Below, one piece after another: positions 15,500 through 23,677 of a DNA stretch of 64,000 bases. The DNA comes from Sulfuricurvum sp. (GTDB lineage Bacteria; Campylobacterota; Campylobacteria; Campylobacterales; Sulfurimonadaceae), in assembly GCF_028713855.1 (NCBI RefSeq), contig NZ_JAQTNN010000001.1, forward strand, positions 336,696-400,695, given 5' to 3'. The stretch's first letter is position 1; each line of letters begins with the position of its first letter. The notes beneath the pieces are model-generated. The model was not told where the DNA came from. It was given only the letters and a program-made list of their open reading frames with translations, and did not search any database. The translations under genes were made by a program, and so were the position numbers.

Positions 15500-16237
15500 A
15501 TGAAAATAACTATTTTAGAGCTTGAAAACGTATCGCACTCCTACGATAAGGAGATGGTTCTTAAAAAAGTTTCATTTTCTATCGAAGAAGCCTCTTTCTT
15601 CGTCCTGCTCGGATTAAACGGAGCAGGTAAATCGACTATATTCTCTCTTCTGACCAGACTCCTGAACCTTCAATCCGGCTCGATAAAAATCAACGGTTAC
15701 ATGATACAAAACTACAGCAAAGCGCTGAAAGATATCGGTATTGTATTTCAGGAACCGACCTTGGATCTGGATCTGACCGTCCGACAAAATCTCTACTACT
15801 ACGGCGCGTTAAAAGGGTTGAGTTTTAAAGAGACGATTGCCTCTATCAAAGATGAGCTTACTAATCTTGACCTCGATGAAAAACTGGACACAAAGGTGCA
15901 AAAATTAAACGGCGGACACAGACGTCGAGTTGAAATCGTACGCTCCCTTATTAATAAACCGAAACTCCTTTTGTTGGACGAAGCAACGGTCGGACTGGAT
16001 TTAAAAAGCCGCTTTGATATTCTGGATTATTTACGCCGAAAAGTTCAAAAAGGGGAAATATCCGTTTTATGGATTACCCATCTGTTTGATGAGGTTCAAG
16101 AGAGCGACTCTCTTGCGATTATCCATAAAGGAGAAATCCTTGCGACAGGTACAGCTGAATCAATTATCGCCGAATACAAGCAAGCGGACTTAACCCAAAC
16201 ATTCCGATATGTAACAAGGGAGAATCCTGATGCGTAA
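15500..16237 (+). CDS. pedB: PQQ-system ABC ATP-binding protein (PedB type)
   Basis: This 245-residue ATPase has Walker A (GLNGAGKST), a Q-loop in VFQEPTLDLDLT, Walker B (LLLLDEATVGLD) and an H-loop (WITHLFDE). The signature is LNGGH rather than LSGGQ, a variant that should be functional. It pairs with the ABC-2 type permease whose start overlaps its stop by 8 bases. The family is tied to PQQ alcohol dehydrogenase clusters. ABC-2 type partners are more often exporters, so the transport direction is open. Confidence 0.9.
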   Translation: MKITILELENVSHSYDKEMVLKKVSFSIEEASFFVLLGLNGAGKSTIFSLLTRLLNLQSGSIKINGYMIQNYSKALKDIGIVFQEPTLDLDLTVRQNLYYYGALKGLSFKETIASIKDELTNLDLDEKLDTKVQKLNGGHRRRVEIVRSLINKPKLLLLDEATVGLDLKSRFDILDYLRRKVQKGEISVLWITHLFDEVQESDSLAIIHKGEILATGTAESIIAEYKQADLTQTFRYVTRENPDA

Positions 16238-17015
16238 CTATTTCTATTGTGCCAAAGGGATCATTTATAAAGAGCTGCTGCGCTTTTTAAAAGAAAAAAG
16301 CCGATTTTTTTCGGCACTTGTTCGGCCTCTTTTGTGGCTTTTTATCTTTTCAGCAGGTTTTACGTCAGCATTGGGGTTAGCAATCATCCCCCCTTATGAG
16401 TCTTATATAACCTATGAAACGTATATTGTTCCCGGACTTGTGGGGATGATTTTACTTTTCAACGGTATGCAAAGCTCTTTAACCATGATTATTGATAAAG
16501 AGATGGGAAGTATGAAAATATTACTTACTTCTTATATAAATAGGAATTTTTTGCTGTTTTGCAAAATGTTTGCTACGGCCATTGTCTCTACGATACAAGC
16601 AATAACTTTTTTGATTGTTGCCTATTTCTACGGAATCGAGCTGAGTATTACCGGTGTATTGCTTACGATACCGATCATTTTATTTACCTCGATTATCCTT
16701 AATGCGTTTGCCCTCTTTATCTCATCCGTTATCAAACAGCTGGAAAATTTTGCGGCTATTATGAACTTTGTTATTTTTCCGATGTTCTTTTTGAGCTCGG
16801 CACTTTATCCATTATGGAAGATAAAAGATTCATCGCTTTTCTTATACACCGTCTGTTCATTCAATCCATTTACCTATATTGTCGAATCTATCCGTTTTAC
16901 GCTCTATTTAAAGTACGATTTGTCCACCTTTTATATTATTTTTTTCTATTTTATAGTGGCGCTAAGTCTCGCATTTATGGGATATAAGTCAAAAAAGGTT
17001 TTGAAAAAAAGTTAA
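16230..17015 (+). CDS. pedC: PQQ-system ABC-2 type permease (PedC type)
   Basis: This 261-residue inner-membrane protein has about six hydrophobic segments and the ABC-2 pattern, including RPLLWLFIFSAGF and a C-terminal SFNPFTYIVESIRF motif near the last helices. It is the membrane part of the PedB ATPase system and overlaps the ATPase gene. The dehydrogenase promoter starts 12 bases after its stop codon, so the dehydrogenase can be expressed separately from the transporter. Confidence 0.9.
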   Translation: MRNYFYCAKGIIYKELLRFLKEKSRFFSALVRPLLWLFIFSAGFTSALGLAIIPPYESYITYETYIVPGLVGMILLFNGMQSSLTMIIDKEMGSMKILLTSYINRNFLLFCKMFATAIVSTIQAITFLIVAYFYGIELSITGVLLTIPIILFTSIILNAFALFISSVIKQLENFAAIMNFVIFPMFFLSSALYPLWKIKDSSLFLYTVCSFNPFTYIVESIRFTLYLKYDLSTFYIIFFYFIVALSLAFMGYKSKKVLKKS

Positions 17016-17026
17016 AATTTAGCATC

Positions 17027-17058
17027 GCTAATTTCAGGCTATTTTTCTTATGTATACT
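17027..17058 (+). promoter_or_regulatory. GCTAT-box promoter of the quinoprotein alcohol dehydrogenase
   Basis: The half-sites are GCTAA at 17027-17031 (one mismatch) and GCTAT at 17038-17042, with TATACT at 17053-17058. Spacing is identical to the other seven boxes. Confidence 0.78.
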
Positions 17059-17116
17059 TTTGGCAATGACAGATTTTCCTAAATTTGTTGCTAAATTAAA
17101 ATTGAAGGAGTAGAGA

Positions 17117-18901
17117 ATGACAAAGAGTAAAATGCTAACTACTAAGATAGCAGTAACGCTTGCTGCCTTTCTTATTGGTTGTGCCGCTCAGGGCACAGGT
17201 CTTACGAATAAAGGTGGGGTGAAAGCTTCATTTGCACCGGTAACATATGATGATATCCTTAACGATGATAAAACCGTAGGGGATGTTGTAACGTATGGTT
17301 TAGGACAAAAGGGACAACGTTTCTCGACGTTGAAACAAATCAATAAAAAGAGCATTAAAGATCTTGTTCCAGTATGGAATTTCAGCTTCGGCGGTGAAAA
17401 AATGCGCGGGCAAGAGTCACAACCGTTGGTTAAAGACGGTGTTATGTATGTAACAGCATCGTATTCACGTTTATACGCTCTGGATATTGCAACCGGACGT
17501 GAAATCTGGAATTATGAAGCAAAACTTCCGGATGCGATCTTACCTTGCTGTGACGTAATCAACCGAGGGGCAGCTCTTATTGATAACCTCGTAATCTTCG
17601 GAACATTGGACGCTAAAATTGTAGCACTTGATCGCGCTACCGGTAAAGTGGTATGGAAAAAAACCATTGCAGATTATAAAGACGGTTATTCATTTACGGC
17701 AGCACCATTGATCGTTAAAGGTCTTGTTGTAACCGGTGTATCGGGTGGGGAATTCGGTATTGTCGGTAGAGTTGAAGCCCGTGATCCAAAAACCGGTGAG
17801 ATTGTGTGGAGCAGACCAACGGTTGAGGGACACATGGGATACCTTAACGGTAAAGAAAATGGTATCAGCGGAACCTTAAACGCAACATGGGAAGGCGATC
17901 AGTGGCAACACGGCGGAGCCGCTCCGTGGAATGGTGTAACGTATGATCCGGAAACCGATCTCATTTATGTACCTACGGGGAACCCATCTCCATGGAACTC
18001 ACATGAACGAGCCGGAAACAACTTCTATTCAGCATCTCGTGTCGCGATCAATCCTGACACCGGTAAAATCGTTTGGCATTACCAAACAACACCGAATGAC
18101 GGATGGGATTTTGACGGTATGTCAGAACTCGTATTGTTTGATTATAAAGATGCTTCAGGAAAAACGGTAAAAGCCGGTGCAACTGCCGATAAAAACGGTT
18201 TCTTCTATGTCTTAAATCGTGAAAACGGTAAGTTCATCAGTGCATCGCCGTTTGTTGACAAAATTTCATGGGCTAAAGAGATTGATAAAGACGGTAAACC
18301 TGTTGTTATTGAAGAAAATCGTCCCGGTGTACCGGTCAATGGTGAAAAAGGTAAAACCGTGTTCACTGTTCCATCGTTCTTAGGTGGTAAAAACTGGAAT
18401 CCAATGGCGTATTCACAAAATACAGGTCTCTTCTATGTCCCGGCAAATGAGTGGGGTATGGACATGTGGAATCAGCCAGTAACGTATAAAAAAGGTGCCG
18501 CGTATATGGGCGCCGGTTTTACCATCAAACCTGTCTATGAAGATCATATCGGTGCGCTTAAAGCAATCGATCCTAAAACCGGCAAAATCAAATGGAAATA
18601 CGAGAATAAAGCTCCGTTATGGGGTGGAGTACTTGCAACAGCCGGCGGTATCGTATTTACAGGAACACCTGAAGGTGAACTTCTTGGTTTAGATGATGCG
18701 ACTGGTAAGGTTCTCTATAAATTCCAAGTGGGTTCAGGAATCGTCGGATCACCGATTACGTGGGAACAAGACGGCGAACAATATGTTTCTGTAGTATCAG
18801 GATGGGGCGGAGCTGTTCCATTGTGGGGCGGAGAAGTTGCGAAATCCATTAAACACATTTCACAAGGTGGAATGGTTCACGTATTTAAACTACACAAATA
18901 A
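17117..18901 (+). CDS. PQQ-dependent alcohol dehydrogenase with lanthanide-type active site (XoxF/PedH-like)
   Basis: This 594-residue quinoprotein oxidises primary alcohols to aldehydes in the periplasm. Visible features are the adjacent-cysteine ring CC at 144-145, metal ligands Glu212 (SGGEFG) and Asn289 (TGNPSPWN), catalytic Asp331 in NDGWDFDG, and Asp333 two residues later. Asp at that place marks lanthanide-dependent enzymes; Ca-dependent MxaF or ExaA types carry Ala or Ser. Several tryptophan-docking repeats (such as TGKIVW and TGKIKW) are present. The N-terminus has a lipobox-like LIGC at residues 19-22, unusual because family members are normally soluble. Methanol versus ethanol preference cannot be told. 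pqqA follows 16 bases after. Confidence 0.93.
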   Translation: MTKSKMLTTKIAVTLAAFLIGCAAQGTGLTNKGGVKASFAPVTYDDILNDDKTVGDVVTYGLGQKGQRFSTLKQINKKSIKDLVPVWNFSFGGEKMRGQESQPLVKDGVMYVTASYSRLYALDIATGREIWNYEAKLPDAILPCCDVINRGAALIDNLVIFGTLDAKIVALDRATGKVVWKKTIADYKDGYSFTAAPLIVKGLVVTGVSGGEFGIVGRVEARDPKTGEIVWSRPTVEGHMGYLNGKENGISGTLNATWEGDQWQHGGAAPWNGVTYDPETDLIYVPTGNPSPWNSHERAGNNFYSASRVAINPDTGKIVWHYQTTPNDGWDFDGMSELVLFDYKDASGKTVKAGATADKNGFFYVLNRENGKFISASPFVDKISWAKEIDKDGKPVVIEENRPGVPVNGEKGKTVFTVPSFLGGKNWNPMAYSQNTGLFYVPANEWGMDMWNQPVTYKKGAAYMGAGFTIKPVYEDHIGALKAIDPKTGKIKWKYENKAPLWGGVLATAGGIVFTGTPEGELLGLDDATGKVLYKFQVGSGIVGSPITWEQDGEQYVSVVSGWGGAVPLWGGEVAKSIKHISQGGMVHVFKLHK

Positions 18902-18917
18902 AAAAAAGGAGGATGCT

Positions 18918-18992
18918 ATGAAATGGGAAAAACCGTCATTTACGGATAACCGATTCGGATTTGAAGTAACTATGTACATCTGCCACGAATAA
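18918..18992 (+). CDS. pqqA: PQQ precursor peptide PqqA
   Basis: This 24-residue peptide (MKWEKPSF...EVTMYICHE) has Glu16 and Tyr20 in the E-V-T-M-Y motif; these two side chains are joined by PqqE and become the PQQ skeleton. It has a very strong AAGGAGG ribosome-binding site. It follows the dehydrogenase by 16 bases, so it is probably made from the same transcript, and a terminator comes right after it. That layout would give much PqqA and less of the enzymes, as seen in other pqq operons. Confidence 0.95.
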   Translation: MKWEKPSFTDNRFGFEVTMYICHE

Positions 18993-19013
18993 TCGTAGCT
19001 ACAATGATAAGAG

Positions 19014-19037
19014 CGGGCAATTTATTTTGCCCGTTTC
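19014..19037 (+). terminator. Terminator/attenuator between pqqA and pqqB
   Basis: CGGGCAA (19014-19020) pairs perfectly with TTGCCCG (19027-19033) around a TTTATT loop and is followed by TTTCTG. With no GCTAT-box promoter after it, the pqqB-E genes probably depend on read-through. Confidence 0.8.
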
Positions 19038-19094
19038 TGTTATGAATTGAGGCTATTTAATATAATTTTAATTAATAATAGAAAAGGATTGAAG

Positions 19095-20009
19095 GTGAAA
19101 ATAGAGGTATTAGGTTCCAGTGCCGGCGGCGGTCTTCCTCAGTTTAACTGCAATTGTGATAATTGTAAGGGGTACAGAGAAGGCAAGCCATCTATTAAAC
19201 GCCGAACTCAATCATCGATAACGATCAGCGAAGACGGTGAAAACTGGGTATTGTTTAATACCTCTCCCGATATTTTAGAACAAATTCATAATTCACCGTT
19301 TCTACACCCACAGCAGCGAAGAGAAACCAAGATCAAAGCAATCGTTTTCATTGATGCTCAGATCGATCACACGACGGGGCTTTTAATGCTCAGAGAAGGG
19401 TGCCCTCACGAAGTCTATTGTACCAAAGAGGTTCATGAGGAGTTAAATACCTCTTTTCCTCTTTTCACAATGCTGACCCATTGGGACGGGGGAGGAACCC
19501 ATTATCATGAAGTGGCGACGGATGGAACCAGTTTTGAGATCCCTGTTATGCCGAGTTATACCTTTAAAGCGGTTCCTTTGATTTCGAATGCACCCCCGTA
19601 TTCAAAATATCGTGACAAACCGAGAGCCGGCGATAATATCGGGATGGTGGTTATCAATAAGCAAACCGGGAAACGGCTTTTTTACCTTCCGGGACTTGGT
19701 GTTCTGCAACAATCAATCATCGATGAGATGCGTATAGCAGATATTCTTTTGGTAGATGGGACGCTTTGGACCGATGATGAAATGATACAAAACGGTTTCT
19801 CCACAAAACTCGGAACCGATATGGGCCATGTCCCTCTCAGCGGTAAAGGGGGGTTGATTGAAACGTTAGATACGCTCGACAAACCGAGAAAGATATTAAT
19901 TCATATTAACAATACCAATCCGATTCTGGATGAAACGACCGAAGAGTACCAAGAACTCATTCGACATAACATTGAGATATCTTACGATGGTATGCATATC
20001 GAGATTTAA
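19095..20009 (+). CDS. pqqB: PqqB, metallo-beta-lactamase-fold PQQ biosynthesis protein
   Basis: The start chosen is the GTG at 19095, which has AAAGGA 6-7 bases upstream and gives 304 residues, the usual PqqB length; an ATG frame from 19047 would add 16 residues not seen in the family. The conserved opening VKIEVLGSSAGGGLPQFNC is present, with the CNCDNC zinc-binding cysteines after it. PqqB hydroxylates the excised Glu-Tyr intermediate in the cytoplasm. It has no nearby box of its own. Confidence 0.93.
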   Translation: MKIEVLGSSAGGGLPQFNCNCDNCKGYREGKPSIKRRTQSSITISEDGENWVLFNTSPDILEQIHNSPFLHPQQRRETKIKAIVFIDAQIDHTTGLLMLREGCPHEVYCTKEVHEELNTSFPLFTMLTHWDGGGTHYHEVATDGTSFEIPVMPSYTFKAVPLISNAPPYSKYRDKPRAGDNIGMVVINKQTGKRLFYLPGLGVLQQSIIDEMRIADILLVDGTLWTDDEMIQNGFSTKLGTDMGHVPLSGKGGLIETLDTLDKPRKILIHINNTNPILDETTEEYQELIRHNIEISYDGMHIEI

Positions 20010-20036
20010 CACCAAAAACTAACTTAAAGGACAAAA

Positions 20037-20780
20037 ATGAAAACGCCCCTCAGTAAAAAAGAATTCGAAGAAGCATTACGAGGTATGGGCAGTATGTACC
20101 ATATCTATCATCCTTTCCATGTGCGGATGTATGAAGGTAAATGTACAAAAGAAGAGATTCAAGGATGGGTCGCCAACCGTTTTTATTATCAGACAATGAT
20201 ACCGATCAAAGATGCGGCGATTATGTCTAACAACCCTCCTATCGAAGATAGACGAAAATGGATCGATAGAATCAATGATCATGACAGTGTCGGAGGCGGA
20301 ATCGAAGCATGGCTCGATCTGGGTACCGCAGTGGGGCTGAATAAAGAAGATCTTATCAGTCATAAATACGTCTTGCCGGCAGTCAAATTTGCTGTAGATG
20401 CATACGTCAACTTTGCGAAACATTCACCATGGAAAGAGGGGGCAATGTCTTCATTAACCGAGATGTTTGCACCTGAAATACATCAACAGCGCCTTGATAC
20501 ATGGCCAAAAAACTATCCATGGATCGATCAGAACGGTCTGCGTTATTTCCAAAAACGACTTACGGAAGCGAGACGCGATGTACAGCACGGATTGGCACTG
20601 ACGTTGGAAGAATTTAATACGGTAGAACTTCAAGAAAAAGCTTTTTCGATACTTCAGTTCAAATTGGATATTTTGTGGACGATGGTAGACGCCCTCTATT
20701 TGGCGTATGAGCTTAAAAGACCGCCGTATTTTAATATAAAGGGTTGTGATGCAACGCGAAAAATTTCTTGTAGTGAATAG
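20037..20780 (+). CDS. pqqC: PqqC, pyrroloquinoline-quinone synthase
   Basis: This 247-residue cytoplasmic protein is the cofactor-free oxidase that closes the ring and performs the final eight-electron oxidation to PQQ. It has the all-helical TenA/haem-oxygenase-like layout and family blocks [24 protein letters not shown] and [15 protein letters not shown]. The length is standard. It lies 27 bases after pqqB with an AAAGGACAAA ribosome-binding site. Its end overlaps pqqD. Confidence 0.95.
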   Translation: MKTPLSKKEFEEALRGMGSMYHIYHPFHVRMYEGKCTKEEIQGWVANRFYYQTMIPIKDAAIMSNNPPIEDRRKWIDRINDHDSVGGGIEAWLDLGTAVGLNKEDLISHKYVLPAVKFAVDAYVNFAKHSPWKEGAMSSLTEMFAPEIHQQRLDTWPKNYPWIDQNGLRYFQKRLTEARRDVQHGLALTLEEFNTVELQEKAFSILQFKLDILWTMVDALYLAYELKRPPYFNIKGCDATRKISCSE

Positions 20781-21024
20781 CCACTTTCAACTCCAATATG
20801 AGGAAAAACAGAGCTGTTATGTTCTGCTCTATCCGGAGGGGATGGTGCAACTCAGCTTCTCAGCAGGGGAGATTATGAGTCTGTGTGACGGTAAAAACTC
20901 GTGTGACTCTATCATCACCGCATTGGTAGAGAAATTTTCGAATCAAGCGATTGAATCCGATGTTATTGAATTTCTTGATGAAGCGATGTCTCGCAACTGG
21001 ATAATCTATCATGAAGCCCGATAA
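20749..21024 (+). CDS. pqqD: PqqD, PqqA-binding chaperone
   Basis: This 91-residue protein binds PqqA and presents it to PqqE. The ATG at 20749 is preceded directly by a GTG at 20746, which could be used instead. The winged-helix PqqD fold is suggested by [25 protein letters not shown] and a C-terminal helix. The gene overlaps pqqC by 32 bases and pqqE by 14, giving tight translational coupling. Separate PqqD is the common bacterial arrangement; here it is not fused to PqqC or PqqE. Confidence 0.92.
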   Translation: MQREKFLVVNSHFQLQYEEKQSCYVLLYPEGMVQLSFSAGEIMSLCDGKNSCDSIITALVEKFSNQAIESDVIEFLDEAMSRNWIIYHEAR

Positions 21025-22144
21025 TAAAACGATTAGCCCGCCGTTATGGATTTTGTTGGAGTTGACACATAAATGTCCTTTGGAGTGTACTTATTGCTAC
21101 AATCAGCTTGATTTTGCTAATACGAAAGATTCTATGACCAAAGATGACTGGTTTAGAGTCATGGAAGAGGCCCGGGCTATGGGAGCCGTTCAGTTGGGCA
21201 TCTCAGGCGGAGAACCGCTGCTTAATAAAGACCTTCTTGAGATCGTTAAAAAAGCCAATGAACTAAAATTTTATACCAATCTGATTACTTCAGGGGTCGG
21301 AGCCGATATCAGTATTGTGCCTAAACTAAAAGAAGCAGGTCTTAAGACGGTGCAGTTGGGTATTCAGTCCTCCGATGAGCATACGACTACGCTTATAACG
21401 AACAATCAAAACGCTTTTAAAGATAAAATGGCCTTTGCCAAAGCGTGTAAAGAGAACGGACTTCAGCTGATTATTAACACCTGCATTACCCGCCAAAATA
21501 TCCATCAGATCGGTGATATCATTGAAATGGCGGAACGTCTGGGGGCAAATTATCTTGAAATTGCCAACATCCAGTACTACGGCTGGGCGTTGGAAAATAT
21601 CAATGCGCTGCTACCGACCCGAGAACAGCTGGCTGAGGCAAAAGCGATCACGAATCACTACCGGGAAAACCGCAAAGACATGAAAGTCTTTTTTGTGGTA
21701 CCGGATTATTTTGCCACACGTCCGAAAGCGTGTATGAACGGATGGGGTTCGACTTTTTTGACCATCAATCCAAGCGGAGTGGCACTCCCGTGTAACACGG
21801 CTAATACCTTGCCGCTTAATTTTCCAAATGTTAAAGAGTATTCGGTCGAAGCGATATGGAACGATTCGGAAGCATTTAACTATTTTCGGGGAGATTCATG
21901 GATGAAGGAGCCATGCCGAACGTGTAATGAAAAAGAGAAAGATTTTGGCGGGTGTCGATGTCAAGCCTATGCACTGACCAAGGATATGCATGAAGCGGAT
22001 CCCGTTTGTGACAAATCCGGTTTTCATCATGTTGTAACATCCAAAGTAGAGGAGAGTATTACCTCAGATAAGCAGCCTCTGTACCGAAACAAAATCAATT
22101 CGATGAACATCATCGCAAACCGATTGGCTCGATCATGCAAATAG
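21011..22144 (+). CDS. pqqE: PqqE, radical SAM PqqA cross-linking enzyme
   Basis: This 377-residue radical SAM enzyme joins Glu and Tyr of PqqA by a C-C bond. The SAM cluster motif CPLECTYC (Cys18, 22, 25) is intact, followed by the GGEPLL element. The C-terminal SPASM region supplies auxiliary-cluster cysteines in CMNGWG, LPCNTA, CRTCNEKEKDFGGCRCQ and DPVCDKSG. Length and cysteine layout fit an active enzyme. Its last codons overlap the M17 peptidase gene by 10 bases. Confidence 0.96.
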   Translation: MKPDNKTISPPLWILLELTHKCPLECTYCYNQLDFANTKDSMTKDDWFRVMEEARAMGAVQLGISGGEPLLNKDLLEIVKKANELKFYTNLITSGVGADISIVPKLKEAGLKTVQLGIQSSDEHTTTLITNNQNAFKDKMAFAKACKENGLQLIINTCITRQNIHQIGDIIEMAERLGANYLEIANIQYYGWALENINALLPTREQLAEAKAITNHYRENRKDMKVFFVVPDYFATRPKACMNGWGSTFLTINPSGVALPCNTANTLPLNFPNVKEYSVEAIWNDSEAFNYFRGDSWMKEPCRTCNEKEKDFGGCRCQAYALTKDMHEADPVCDKSGFHHVVTSKVEESITSDKQPLYRNKINSMNIIANRLARSCK

Positions 22145-23577
22145 TACTCAGCAATAAACAGCCGAATGAATGTTTAACCCTTTTGTTCGTAACAACTCTG
22201 TCCCCAAAATCAGATCAGACTAAAATGCTCTCCAAAGCAGGTTTCAGTCTCAAAGAGGGGACGACGTATTTGGATATTCACCACAATATTTTGTATGTGG
22301 CAAGCCGTTCGCTCTGTTGCGAAGATCTTAAAATCAGTGCGGCAAAAGCGATTCAATCTATACAAAAGAGCAGTTTTACAACACTCTTTATCGCATTAGA
22401 ACATTATCAAGACAAACTGGATGTAAAAGCATTGGCGGAAGGGCTGATTTTGGGTGATTACTATTACACTCAATACAAACACGAGTCACAAAAGCATCAA
22501 GAGAGAAAAACAATTATTGCCTACAGCGGAAGTATGTATACCAAAAATCATCTCGAAGAACTTCTGCATGAAGTTGAAATTATATGCCGTAACGTCAATT
22601 TTGTCAGAGATATTGTCAATACGCCGCCACAAGACTATTACCCGCATATAATGGCACTGGACGCAAAATACCTTGCTAAAAGAGACGGTTTAGAGTGCAA
22701 GATATTGGGTGAACATGAAATGCATGAGATGGGAATGAATGCGATTTTGAGTGTCGGCAGGGCATCCGTACATGAATCACACCTCATTCATCTCACCTAC
22801 CGACCTAAAAATCCCAAGGTTAAAATTGTCCTCTTGGGCAAAGGGCTTACGTATGACAGTGGGGGGTTGAGTCTTAAGTCGGCGGATTCAATGGTCTCTA
22901 TGAAATGTGATAAAGCTGGGGCTAGTGCAGTAATGGGAGTTATGTATACTTTAAAGGCTCTGGGATTAGCGTGCGAAGTGCATGGGATTATCGGTGCGGT
23001 AGAGAACATGATAGGGGGCAATGCCTATAAACCCGATGATATTTTGCGGGCTAAAAACGGTATGACCATCGAAGTTAAAAATACGGATGCCGAAGGTCGA
23101 TTGGTGTTAGCAGACTGCCTCTGTTACGCTCAAGATGAGATCGAAGATTTTGATTATATTTTTGACTTTTCTACCCTTACAGGAGCCTCTATTGTTGCAT
23201 TAGGAAGTCATACTACGGCGGTGATGGGACACAATGACACGCTAAAGAACAAAATAAATACGGCAGCATTGCAATGCGGCGAGCTCGTCGGATTTTTGCC
23301 TTACAACCGATATTTTGAGAATGATCTCGACAGTGAAATCGCCGATATGGTTAATACCGCTTCCTCAAGAAACGGCGGGGCGATAACAGCCAGTCTCTTT
23401 TTAGACCGATTCGTCAAAGAAAAAAATAAGAAAAAATGGCTTCATTTCGATATGGCCGGAGCAGCTTATGCACACAAAGCATGGGGATATAACCCTTATG
23501 GTGCCAGCGGCGCCGGTGTCCGATTAATCGTGCAATTTTTGAAAAATATTACTAAAGAATCCCATTCAAAGTTATAA
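22135..23577 (+). CDS. M17 leucyl aminopeptidase-family protein, candidate PqqA-processing peptidase
   Basis: This 480-residue protein belongs to peptidase family M17. The metal-binding segments KGLTYDSGGLSLKSADSM and the signature NTDAEGRLVLADCL are intact, so it should be catalytic. It is cytoplasmic and overlaps pqqE by 10 bases. No M16 peptidase gene (pqqF or pqqG) lies in the window. Because the cross-linked PqqA must be cut to release the Glu-Tyr dipeptide, this gene is a good candidate for at least part of that job. That is inference; it could also be a housekeeping aminopeptidase captured by the operon. Confidence 0.88.
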   Translation: MQIVLSNKQPNECLTLLFVTTLSPKSDQTKMLSKAGFSLKEGTTYLDIHHNILYVASRSLCCEDLKISAAKAIQSIQKSSFTTLFIALEHYQDKLDVKALAEGLILGDYYYTQYKHESQKHQERKTIIAYSGSMYTKNHLEELLHEVEIICRNVNFVRDIVNTPPQDYYPHIMALDAKYLAKRDGLECKILGEHEMHEMGMNAILSVGRASVHESHLIHLTYRPKNPKVKIVLLGKGLTYDSGGLSLKSADSMVSMKCDKAGASAVMGVMYTLKALGLACEVHGIIGAVENMIGGNAYKPDDILRAKNGMTIEVKNTDAEGRLVLADCLCYAQDEIEDFDYIFDFSTLTGASIVALGSHTTAVMGHNDTLKNKINTAALQCGELVGFLPYNRYFENDLDSEIADMVNTASSRNGGAITASLFLDRFVKEKNKKKWLHFDMAGAAYAHKAWGYNPYGASGAGVRLIVQFLKNITKESHSKL

Positions 23578-23677
23578 AGAGTTCAAATAGCTTAATCTAA
23601 GCAAATTATATGAATAAATTATATTAAAATAGCTGGAAATGTCTTTATTTTATTTATATTTTTGATAGAATAGAGAG

